A program made the position numbers and the translations under genes. Source: an uncultured Ilumatobacter sp. (lineage in GTDB: Bacteria; Actinomycetota; Acidimicrobiia; Acidimicrobiales; Ilumatobacteraceae). From it: a stretch of 64,000 nucleotides of DNA. The DNA is taken from contig CALCXK010000056.1 in assembly GCA_937905835.1 (NCBI GenBank), positions 1-64,000 of the forward strand. The letters are read 5' to 3'. The notes below the pieces were generated by a model that was not told where the DNA came from, ran no database searches, and was given only the letters and a program-made list of their open reading frames with translations. Shown in pieces: positions 51,263-58,753 of the stretch; the stretch's first letter is position 1, and each line of letters starts with the position of its first letter.

Positions 51263-51475
51263 TCAGACACCCTGCTGGGAGTTGACGCGATGGTTGGCGA
51301 TCTGTGGGCCTCCGACCCAGCCGCAGAGCTGCGGGTCGCACTCGCGCAGCTCACCGGAAATCCAATGGCCATCGGTGCCGAAGATGCCGACTGTTCCGTC
51401 GAGCGTGACCTGGATGTTGCCCTCGCCGTCCTGTTCGTGCAGGGCTCCGGTGAACGGGTGAATGATGCCGTTCAT
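51263..51475 (-). CDS. 70-residue protein matching the insert of a Rieske paralogue
   Basis: A complete small gene that begins inside the Rieske stop (ATGA). It begins MNGIIHPFTGALHEQDGEGN and contains DPQLCGWVGGP. Residues 1-57 align with residues 291-341 of the Rieske protein at 22147 (MNGFIYERV ... DPHLCKWIGGP). Thus the same module is free-standing here and fused there. It has beta-rich character with Gly and Asp turns and one cysteine, no signal peptide or membrane segment. It could be an accessory subunit that caps or docks on the Rieske oxygenase encoded just upstream, which lacks the insert. Confidence 0.75.
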   Translation of the reverse strand: MNGIIHPFTGALHEQDGEGNIQVTLDGTVGIFGTDGHWISGELRECDPQLCGWVGGPQIANHRVNSQQGV

Positions 51476-52881
51476 GACCGGCCCCGGCTCACCGATACCG
51501 GCGTGTCTGGAACGTCGTCACCGATCCACTCGGTGAACAACTGGTGCAGCCAACGAATCTTTGATTCCTGATAGTTCGAGAACGTGGCGCCCGGCTTGCG
51601 AGTCGTCTCCAAGCCCTTCTGTACCTTCGTCATATTGAACACGTCTTGCTCGAAGACCTTGGCGAGCATGCCGAGCTCGGGGGCATCGGTCCACGGTTCA
51701 TCGACGCCGAGCTTGTGCTCCGCTGCCGGACGTGGACGATCACCAGCGAACGGCGCCAGCAGGAAGACCTCCATGATCGACGTTCGATGGTCATCACCGT
51801 TTGGTCGGAATCGGTACGTGATGCGGTTGAACGCACCCCATGGATGCATGTTGGGGAAGACCGTGTAGTCGATCGAGTCCATCATTTCGGAGTCGCTCAT
51901 TTGGTCGACTGCGTCACCGGCCACCGGTCGCCACCGGTCGCGAGACATCTCGGCGAGAACCGCCCTTGCTGTTTGCCCTTCGTGCAGCGTGAGCGGTGCA
52001 TCCTGGTCGACGCGTACGTCAAGCATGCCGCGCAGCATGTCTTGCTCGGAAATTTCGCCGTCGAGTAGCGGGCTCGGCGTACCGCCCGGGGTGATCACCC
52101 GTGAGCAGCGATCCCAGACATCGACCTGACTGTTGACGTCACCGAGGTACGCCAGGATCTGCGGGTGCGTTGCATTGACGTGGTATGCCTCACAGAACGC
52201 CTCTTGAGCAATCTTCCAATTCGCCTCGATGATTCGTGAGACGTGGGCCTCGACGTAGCGGTCGCCGAGATCCCACACTTCAAACTGTTCGATGATTTCG
52301 CCAAGATGCTCAGCGAGCGACGCTGCATTGGGATCGGGGTTGATGAAGACGAACCCGGCCCACGTGTCGACGCTGCACTCGGGGAGCGTGAAATCGTCAG
52401 GTCGTTGGTCGACGTGCGGGAAGTCCCACGCTGCGGGTACATCAGCGAGATTGCCGGCGAGATCCCACGCGAATCCATGGAACGGACAGCGGATCTCTGA
52501 ACAGTGACCGTCGTATTCCTTCAACTGACGGCCTCGATGGAGGCACGCGTTCGGATACGACTTGATCGTGCCGTCCGTCTGACGAACAACGAGGTACGAC
52601 AGCTCAGCGATGTCGTAGACGATGTAGTCGCCGGATTCGGGAATGTGTTCCTCGCGGCAAGCGAACTGCCAGACGCGGCTCCACAACCGATCGACTTCAC
52701 GACGGTGCCAGTCGCGCGACGTGTATCTCTCTTTGGGGATGTCGTCGCTCCCGAGGTACCGCGGCGATTCCAGCCGGAGAACGTCGGGCACCGGATGCGT
52801 GTCGGTGTCGAGGAGATCTTGATAGGTGACACCAGGGGAGCGCGCGTCGGGTATCGAGGCAGGGTGTTCGGTGGTTGTCAT
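51472..52881 (-). CDS. Rieske oxygenase alpha subunit without the insert
   Basis: A 469-residue Rieske oxygenase: C113, H115 (ACLHRGRQ), C132, H135 (CPFHGF), H234 and H239 in FCEAYHVNATHP. Its N-terminus (YQDLLDTDTHPVPDVLRLES) is similar to the protein at 22147, and its C-terminus shares LGVDEPWTDAPELGMLAKVF. Between residues about 265 and 320 it lacks the insert found in that paralogue, but the next gene supplies it as a separate protein. ATG 52881 is used; a GTG at 52899 is possible. It is separated from the HAD gene upstream by 99 bp. Confidence 0.88.
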   Translation of the reverse strand: MTTTEHPASIPDARSPGVTYQDLLDTDTHPVPDVLRLESPRYLGSDDIPKERYTSRDWHRREVDRLWSRVWQFACREEHIPESGDYIVYDIAELSYLVVRQTDGTIKSYPNACLHRGRQLKEYDGHCSEIRCPFHGFAWDLAGNLADVPAAWDFPHVDQRPDDFTLPECSVDTWAGFVFINPDPNAASLAEHLGEIIEQFEVWDLGDRYVEAHVSRIIEANWKIAQEAFCEAYHVNATHPQILAYLGDVNSQVDVWDRCSRVITPGGTPSPLLDGEISEQDMLRGMLDVRVDQDAPLTLHEGQTARAVLAEMSRDRWRPVAGDAVDQMSDSEMMDSIDYTVFPNMHPWGAFNRITYRFRPNGDDHRTSIMEVFLLAPFAGDRPRPAAEHKLGVDEPWTDAPELGMLAKVFEQDVFNMTKVQKGLETTRKPGATFSNYQESKIRWLHQLFTEWIGDDVPDTPVSVSRGRS

Positions 52882-52980
52882 CTGAACATTATTGATCACA
52901 TGGTGACTTAATGTCGCTACCGGAGGCCATTCATCAGGGTGGAGGAGTCTGCTCGGTCGCGATCAGGGGGCGCGGCCAGG

Positions 52981-53643
52981 TCAGAAGTCGATGGTGTCGT
53001 CGAGCGTCGTCAAGGCGACGAGGGGGTCTCCAACAAGAATCGTCCGCCATCCCAATATCTTCGGGACCTCCAGGTTTTGCTCGAAATCGTCGAGGTAAAC
53101 GATTGCTTCGTGGTCGACACCGAGCATCGCAGCGGTTGCTTCGTAGATCGCCGGCTCGGGCTTGCGCGCTCCTACGGCGAATGACTCGATGACTGCGTCG
53201 AACATCGTCAGATCGATGTCGCGTTCCATCGTCGGGCGGAACTCGGCGAAGGTGTTGGTCAAGAGCGCGGTGCGGTGGCCGTCGTCGCGGAGTGTGCCGA
53301 CACGGGCGACCATCTTGTCGACCACGGTGTACTCGCCGGCCGCGAGGAGTCGCTCGATCTCGTTGCCATGTAATCGCACGCCAGTCGTGGCGGCCCAGGG
53401 TTCGAGGAGACCTTGGATGTCAGCGACGGCAATCTCGCCGCGCTCAGCGCGATGCCACGGATGCATGCCGCTCTCGCGGGGCCCGAGTAACAGTTCGTGC
53501 ATGACCGATGCAGCGACATCGTGTGTGGCAGCGACCATGCTGATCTGCTTCGTGATCGAGGTGATCAACACGCCCCCGAAGTCGAAAACAACAGCGACCG
53601 GCCGACGTTGACTTGTCAGCGCAGCAGGCGCGTTGAGGCTCAC
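52981..53643 (-). CDS. HAD-family hydrolase (FDFGGVL type)
   Basis: A 220-residue HAD hydrolase: motif I VVFDFGGVLIT (nucleophile D21, second Asp replaced by Gly), motif II LLTNT, the lysine in GARKPEP and motif IV YLDDFEQN. The DFGG form of motif I occurs in the HAD domain fused in ACAD10-type proteins and in sEH-like hydrolases; whether this one is a phosphatase is uncertain with the second Asp missing. Start at GTG 53643, in GTGA with the upstream monooxygenase stop. Confidence 0.85.
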   Translation of the reverse strand: MSLNAPAALTSQRRPVAVVFDFGGVLITSITKQISMVAATHDVAASVMHELLLGPRESGMHPWHRAERGEIAVADIQGLLEPWAATTGVRLHGNEIERLLAAGEYTVVDKMVARVGTLRDDGHRTALLTNTFAEFRPTMERDIDLTMFDAVIESFAVGARKPEPAIYEATAAMLGVDHEAIVYLDDFEQNLEVPKILGWRTILVGDPLVALTTLDDTIDF

Positions 53644-53987
53644 CCGAAGTCGGCGGTCGGAGTGCGATCGGCGTTGTACACCGGGGCCGACGCGTCGACG
53701 CGGTGTTTGCGACTGACTGCTCCGGTGAGTCCGCCGTCGTTCAGCATCGTGCGCATGTCGAAGTAGTTCTGATGGTCGAAGTGGGCGGTGAGCGCTTCTT
53801 CGGATTCCCAAAGTTCGTAGACCTGGATGAGATCGTCTTGGCACGGGTCGGGGGCGAAGCAGTAGACAAGACATCCCGGCTCGTGGTCGCGAGTCGCCTT
53901 CTGGATCGGTGCTGAACGGTCGATCAGTTGTTGACGTGTTGAGGGATCGGCAATGGTGATTGCTGCTTCGACGACGATGAGACTCAT
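53640..53987 (-). CDS. Antibiotic-biosynthesis-monooxygenase (ABM) domain protein
   Basis: A 115-residue dimeric-barrel protein of the ABM/quinol-monooxygenase family: LIVVEAAITIADPSTRQQLI, EPGCLVYCFAPDPCQDDLIQVYELWESEEALTAHF. Such small cofactor-free enzymes oxidise quinols or act as heme or polyketide oxygenases. ATG 53987 follows CAGGAGC. It is coupled to the HAD gene. Confidence 0.82.
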   Translation of the reverse strand: MSLIVVEAAITIADPSTRQQLIDRSAPIQKATRDHEPGCLVYCFAPDPCQDDLIQVYELWESEEALTAHFDHQNYFDMRTMLNDGGLTGAVSRKHRVDASAPVYNADRTPTADFG

Positions 53988-54079
53988 GGCTGGCTCCTGC
54001 TGGCTTCGTGTTGGGGCATGACGATTGGCCAGTATGACAAGGTGCTCCGGCACTCGAGCGAACCGAAGGACGGTCCGAG

Positions 54080-55114
54080 ATGTATGCAGCGTTAATCACT
54101 GGCAAAGAAACCGTAGAGATGGTCGAGTTCCCACACCCGACTCCGGCTGCGACCGGCGTCGTTGTCGACGTCGCGTTCTGCGGCATCTGTGGAACGGACA
54201 TTCACGCATATCAGTCCGGACGCGCATACAACCCTGCGATCTGCGGACATGAATGGTCGGGCACGGTTTCGGCGCGGGGTGCCGATGTCTCTTCGGTATC
54301 TGAAGGTGACCGCGTCGTGGTGGCAGCAGCGCCGTCTTGTGGATCGTGCACGGCGTGTCGACGCGGCCAGGCCGACCGATGCCAAGTGGTGTTCCTGTCG
54401 ACGCTCGGCCGTGATGAACTCGCACCGCCGCATGGCGGATTCGCGCCGCACATCGCGGTCGCTGCGGCACGTGTGGTGAAGACCGATCCGGGGCTGACCG
54501 ACGAGCAGGCTGCCCAAGTCGAGCCGATCACGGTTGCCTTCCATGCTGTTCGTATCAGTGATCTCCGATTGGGCGATATCGCCGTCGTCCAGGGTGCGGG
54601 CCCTATTGGGTTGGGCACGATGCAGTGGGTTCGTGCAGCCGGGGCCGGCAAGGTGATTGTCGTTGAGCCGAACCCACAACGCCGGGATCTCGCTCGGGCG
54701 CTCGGGGCGCACCATGCGGTTACTCCGGGTGAGGAAGCGAAGGAGTTGATCGCAGAACTCACCCACGGTCTCGGTGCAGACATCGTCTACGAGTGTGTCG
54801 GGCGTTCCTTCGCAGTGCAGTCCGCCGTTGACATGGCACGTCGCGGAGGCTCAATGTGCCTGATCGGGCTTGCCGACGGCGATGCTCCGATCAACCCAAG
54901 CACCTGGCTCATCAAAGAGATCTCGGTCACATCAGCGCTCGCCTACTTCCACGAGGAATTCGAAATGGCGATGGGCATGATCGCCGATGGTCGCATCGTG
55001 GTCGAGCCGCTCCACACGTCGACGGTGAGCCTCGCGGGCTTCGCCGATGCTCTGGCCGACCTTGCGAGCGGAACCAGTGATCAAACCAAAGTGCTCGTCA
55101 ACCCGAACTTGTAG
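54080..55114 (+). CDS. Zinc-dependent alcohol dehydrogenase (MDR family)
   Basis: A 344-residue medium-chain dehydrogenase: catalytic zinc ligands C in FCGICGTD and H in GHEWSGTV, four structural-zinc cysteines in CGSCTACRRGQADRC, and the Rossmann GAGPIGLG (about 174-181) for NAD(P). It oxidises an alcohol or reduces an aldehyde. It starts after the divergent ABM gene (92-bp gap) with GAAGGA upstream; VOC, amidohydrolase and SDR genes follow. Confidence 0.92.
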   Translation: MYAALITGKETVEMVEFPHPTPAATGVVVDVAFCGICGTDIHAYQSGRAYNPAICGHEWSGTVSARGADVSSVSEGDRVVVAAAPSCGSCTACRRGQADRCQVVFLSTLGRDELAPPHGGFAPHIAVAAARVVKTDPGLTDEQAAQVEPITVAFHAVRISDLRLGDIAVVQGAGPIGLGTMQWVRAAGAGKVIVVEPNPQRRDLARALGAHHAVTPGEEAKELIAELTHGLGADIVYECVGRSFAVQSAVDMARRGGSMCLIGLADGDAPINPSTWLIKEISVTSALAYFHEEFEMAMGMIADGRIVVEPLHTSTVSLAGFADALADLASGTSDQTKVLVNPNL

Positions 55115-55146
55115 GCGCAGCGCGTTCCCGGAGGAGGACACCGAAG

Positions 55147-55683
55147 ATGGCATTACTGACCCACTTTCCGATTTTTCAGCAGGCCTGGTACGTCGACGAC
55201 CTCGATATGGCGATTCTCAAGTGGTCGGACACGTTCGGAGCAGGGCCGTTCGTGCGATCACCGCACCACCGCTGCGATCGATTCACCTACCGCGGAACCG
55301 ACCAGGAAGCCGACGTGTCCTACGCGTTCGGCTACCTCGGCGAAACGATGATCCAGTTCATCCAGCAGCACGACGACACACCTTCGATTTACCGCGACAT
55401 GTACGCAGCCGGCGATGAGGGGTACCACCACCTCGCGATTCTCGTCAACGACTTCGAGGGCGAATTCCAGCGGCTCGAGCGACTCGGATTCGAACCAGCC
55501 TGTCGCCTGTATGCCGACGGTGTTGACGCTGCCTACTTCGACACGCGCGACCTCAATGGCGGCTTCACCGAGATACACGGCGATCCGCCGCGCATCTTGC
55601 AGGCATTCGCAACATGGCGGCGCGCCCACGAATTGTGGCGTGAGGGTGAGAGCCCGTTTCTGGCTCGTCCGGACAAGCCGTGA
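55147..55683 (+). CDS. VOC superfamily protein 4
   Basis: A 178-residue VOC protein: FQQAWYVDDLDMAI, then a second module EGYHHLAILVNDF with His ligands, and GGFTEIHGDPP giving a Glu ligand. It resembles VOC protein 2 (13246). GGAGGA lies 8 nt before ATG 55147. Enzymatic role undetermined. Confidence 0.82.
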   Translation: MALLTHFPIFQQAWYVDDLDMAILKWSDTFGAGPFVRSPHHRCDRFTYRGTDQEADVSYAFGYLGETMIQFIQQHDDTPSIYRDMYAAGDEGYHHLAILVNDFEGEFQRLERLGFEPACRLYADGVDAAYFDTRDLNGGFTEIHGDPPRILQAFATWRRAHELWREGESPFLARPDKP

Positions 55684-55704
55684 GGCCGGTGCCTGAGTGC
55701 GGTT

Positions 55705-55717
55705 GGTCGTCCGGTAA
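55705..55717. promoter_or_regulatory. Half-site resembling the 19-nt operator family
   Basis: GGTCGTCCGGTAA, in reverse TTACCGGACGACC, equals the left half of the 19-nt family with one change, but the right half (TTAAG) is absent. It lies 71 nt before the amidohydrolase. Confidence 0.25.
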
Positions 55718-55787
55718 CGGCCAGAACTGTTCTCTCGGTGATCATTGACAGCACATCAGAGTCTGTGAGCACAGGGAGATAAGCGCC

Positions 55788-57545
55788 ATGTTCGACATCG
55801 TCATCAAGAACGGCACCGTCGTCGACGGGACAGGTGTGGCACCGGTCGTGGGCGACGTCGCGATTCGCGATGGCCTGATCATTGAAGTCGGCGGTCGGAT
55901 CACCCAGGCCGCGCGCCGCACGATCGACGCCGACGGAGCACTGGTCACGCCGGGCTGGATCGACGTTCACACGCATTACGACGGCCAGGTCAGTTGGGAC
56001 TCCGAGTTGGCACCGTCATCGCACAACGGGGTGACCACCGTCGTCATGGGCAACTGCGGTGTGGGGTTCGCGCCGGTGAAGCCCGGCGCTGAGGATGCAC
56101 TGATCGAACTGATGGAAGGGGTCGAAGACATCCCCGGAGCTGCGTTGCACGAAGGAATGGCGTGGGGCTCTTGGGAATCATTCCCCGACTACCTCGACTA
56201 CGTCGCGGGACGTGACTACGCGCTCGATGTCGGCGCCCAAATCGCGCATGGGGCGGTCCGTTTCTACGCGATGGGTGAGCGTGGACGATTGAACGAAGAC
56301 GCAACCGCAGAGGACATAGCTGCGATGGGAGCGATCGTAGCCGAGGCAATTTCGGCCGGCGCCGTGGGGTTCAGCACATCACGCACGATTGGTCATCGCT
56401 CGTTGTGGGGCGAACCCGTTCCCGGCACGTTTGCAGCCGATGCCGAACTGCTGGCGATCGCGGACGAGATGCGCAAGGTCGGCAAAGGCGTGTTCGAAAT
56501 GATTCCGGCCGGGACCGTCGGCAGGCTCGACGCTCTCGGCGGTGAACGTACGACGCAGGAGGCCGAGCATGACCTCATGCGCCGCTTCTCGATCGCGAGC
56601 GGCCGTCCTGTCACCTTCACGCTGGTGCAGTCGCCCGACTACGACCCAGATCTCTGGCGGCAAATTCTGCGGATGACAGCTGAGGCGAACGCCGCAGGTG
56701 CCCAGATGTATCCGCAGGTGGCCTCACGGCCGATCGGTTTCCTCACCGGCCTCAGCGCATATCACGCGTTCATGCGCAAGCCGACTTACCTCAATGCGCT
56801 GGCGCATCTGCCGTTGGCCGAACGGGTGACAGCGATGCGCAATCCGTCTGTGAAGGCTGCTCTGCTCGAAGAAGACGACATTCGGCCGGAAGCTCCCGGT
56901 TCGATGGAGAACGTGTACGGGCTGTTCCAGCGTGCTGCTCCAGTGATGTACCCGCTGTCGAGCCCTGTCGACTACGAACCCGACATCGGCGACACGCTCG
57001 GAGCGCTCGCCAGTGCAGCTGGCCGCGACGCAATCGAATATCTCTACGACTTCATGCTCGAAGACGGTGGGACGCGCTTTGCATCGCTCAGCACGGTGGA
57101 CATCGCGGAGCGCATGAACGTGCTGCGCGAGATGCTGCTCGACCCGCACACCATCACGGGGCTCAGTGATGCGGGTGCCCACGTCACGTTGATCTGCGAC
57201 GGCACGATGCCAACAACTCAACTGACATATTGGGCTCGCGATCGCAAGAAGGGTGAGCAGATCCCGGTCGAGTTCATTGTCCACAAGCAGACGTCGCGCA
57301 ACGCTCAGCTCTATGGATTCGTAGATCGTGGAACGCTCGAGGCGGGAATGCGCGCCGACGTCAATGTGATCGATCACGGGAACCTCTCGGTATCGGCGCC
57401 CGTCGCACATCACGATCTGCCGGCCGGCGGCACTCGGCTCATCCAGCCGGTGTCGGGATACCTCGCAACGATTTGCAACGGAGTGATGACGCGCGATCGC
57501 GACAAGGACACCGGTGCCCGACCAGGGCGACTGGTGCGCACCTGA
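55788..57545 (+). CDS. Amidohydrolase, N-acyl-D-amino-acid deacylase-like
   Basis: A 585-residue amidohydrolase-3/D-aminoacylase-like protein: the HxH pair H61, H63 in IDVHTHYDGQ, the bridging cysteine C90 in MGNCGVGF, and the Asp in LSDAGAHVT near the C-terminal third. The two middle histidine ligands of D-aminoacylases are not evident around GRPVTFTLVQS, so substrate and metal content may differ. ATG follows AGGGAGAT. Hydrolysis of an amide, lactam or similar bond is the general expectation. Confidence 0.85.
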   Translation: MFDIVIKNGTVVDGTGVAPVVGDVAIRDGLIIEVGGRITQAARRTIDADGALVTPGWIDVHTHYDGQVSWDSELAPSSHNGVTTVVMGNCGVGFAPVKPGAEDALIELMEGVEDIPGAALHEGMAWGSWESFPDYLDYVAGRDYALDVGAQIAHGAVRFYAMGERGRLNEDATAEDIAAMGAIVAEAISAGAVGFSTSRTIGHRSLWGEPVPGTFAADAELLAIADEMRKVGKGVFEMIPAGTVGRLDALGGERTTQEAEHDLMRRFSIASGRPVTFTLVQSPDYDPDLWRQILRMTAEANAAGAQMYPQVASRPIGFLTGLSAYHAFMRKPTYLNALAHLPLAERVTAMRNPSVKAALLEEDDIRPEAPGSMENVYGLFQRAAPVMYPLSSPVDYEPDIGDTLGALASAAGRDAIEYLYDFMLEDGGTRFASLSTVDIAERMNVLREMLLDPHTITGLSDAGAHVTLICDGTMPTTQLTYWARDRKKGEQIPVEFIVHKQTSRNAQLYGFVDRGTLEAGMRADVNVIDHGNLSVSAPVAHHDLPAGGTRLIQPVSGYLATICNGVMTRDRDKDTGARPGRLVRT

Positions 57546-57611
57546 CGACCGCTGACAAGATCACACGGCTCGACTGACCAGCAACCGACCACTACAGAAT
57601 TTGAGGCAAGA

Positions 57612-58538
57612 ATGTTTGATTTCACTGGCAAGACGGTGCTCATCACCGGCGCATCGATGGGCCTGGGGGAGGGATTCGCGCACGGCTTCGCACAAGCAGG
57701 TGCTGACCTGATCCTGACGGCACGTTCAGCTGACCTGCTCGAAGCGGTCGCCGAAGTCTGCCGGTCGAAGGGCAGCACCGTCACCGTGGTGCCGGGCGAT
57801 GTCTCGGTCGAGGAGGACGTCGCGCGTGTGGTTGCGAAGGGGATCGAAGCGCATGGGAAGATCGACGCGCTCGTCAACAATGCCGGCGTCAGCGACATGC
57901 GTGGCATCGCCCCCGAACAGTTCGACATGGAGACGTGGAACTGGATCATGTCGATCGACCTGAACGGCGCGTTCATGTTCATGCGCGATGTCGGCAAACA
58001 CATGCTCAAGTCGGGCGGTGGTTCGATCGTCAACATCTGTTCGATCATGGGTCACGGTGCCAACGAGTTGAACGTGATCGCGTACACCGCGGCGAAAGGC
58101 GCGCTCAGAAACCTCACGCTGCAACTCGGATGCGAGTGGGCCGACCGGGGCGTCAGGGTCAATGCAGTGTCACCCGGATTTATCGTGACGGAGATGGTGC
58201 GGCCAGCCCTCGAGGGCATGGGTATGGATAAGTGGATTGCCTCACGTACTCCGATGCGTCGGATCGGCGAACTTGACGAGATTGTGCAGCCGGTCATGTT
58301 CCTTGCTTCCGATGCAGCAAGTTACGTGACTGGTCACGATCTCAACGTCGATGGTGGCACCAATGCGTCGAATGGTTACTACCAGATCCCACCGATCCAT
58401 CAAGCCTGGAATGCTGACATCGCGCCTCGAGTCGGTGTCGGTTACGAAGGCATCCAGCCGCGACCGGACTGGTACGAAGCAATGAGTGCCGGTATCCCTG
58501 GCATCCACTACACAATTGACACAACCGGCGAAGCGTAA
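57612..58538 (+). CDS. Short-chain dehydrogenase/reductase (SDR) 12
   Basis: A 308-residue SDR: TGASMGLG near residue 12, NNAG, Ser in NICSIMG and YTAAK. After the DLNVDGGTN block it has a C-terminal extension of about 45 residues (YYQIPPIHQAWNADIAPRVG...) not present in the other eleven SDRs. TTTGAGGCAAG precedes the ATG. It ends the group that starts at 54080. Confidence 0.9.
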   Translation: MFDFTGKTVLITGASMGLGEGFAHGFAQAGADLILTARSADLLEAVAEVCRSKGSTVTVVPGDVSVEEDVARVVAKGIEAHGKIDALVNNAGVSDMRGIAPEQFDMETWNWIMSIDLNGAFMFMRDVGKHMLKSGGGSIVNICSIMGHGANELNVIAYTAAKGALRNLTLQLGCEWADRGVRVNAVSPGFIVTEMVRPALEGMGMDKWIASRTPMRRIGELDEIVQPVMFLASDAASYVTGHDLNVDGGTNASNGYYQIPPIHQAWNADIAPRVGVGYEGIQPRPDWYEAMSAGIPGIHYTIDTTGEA

Positions 58539-58646
58539 AGAACTGACACACGAGAATTGCCGACGATTTGTAGGGCATTACTGGCCAGGCCGCAGCGCTG
58601 ACTGGAGGGGACAATATTTCCTTTGGTGTGACGTCCGACTCGCTTG

Positions 58647-58665
58647 GTAAACAATCGTTCGGTTA
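58647..58665. promoter_or_regulatory. Candidate operator of the 19-nt family (site B)
   Basis: GTAAACAATCGTTCGGTTA; its core ACAATCGTTCGGT is identical to site A and 16 of 19 positions match. It lies 89 nt before the substrate-binding lipoprotein gene, with TTAGTTT at its right end as a possible -10. It ties the transporter to the same regulation as the enzyme operons. Confidence 0.6.
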
Positions 58666-58753
58666 GTTTGCATCGAACACCGCGTCAGCGGCTGTGCCGC
58701 AGGCTCCCACAGAGCATCGGCGAATTCACATCAACAGAGGGGGACTTGTTCCA

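Noticed and set aside
52879..52900. Additional 19-nt family site before the Rieske gene at 51472
   Set aside because: AATAATGTTCAG matches only if one base is deleted; too weak to count.
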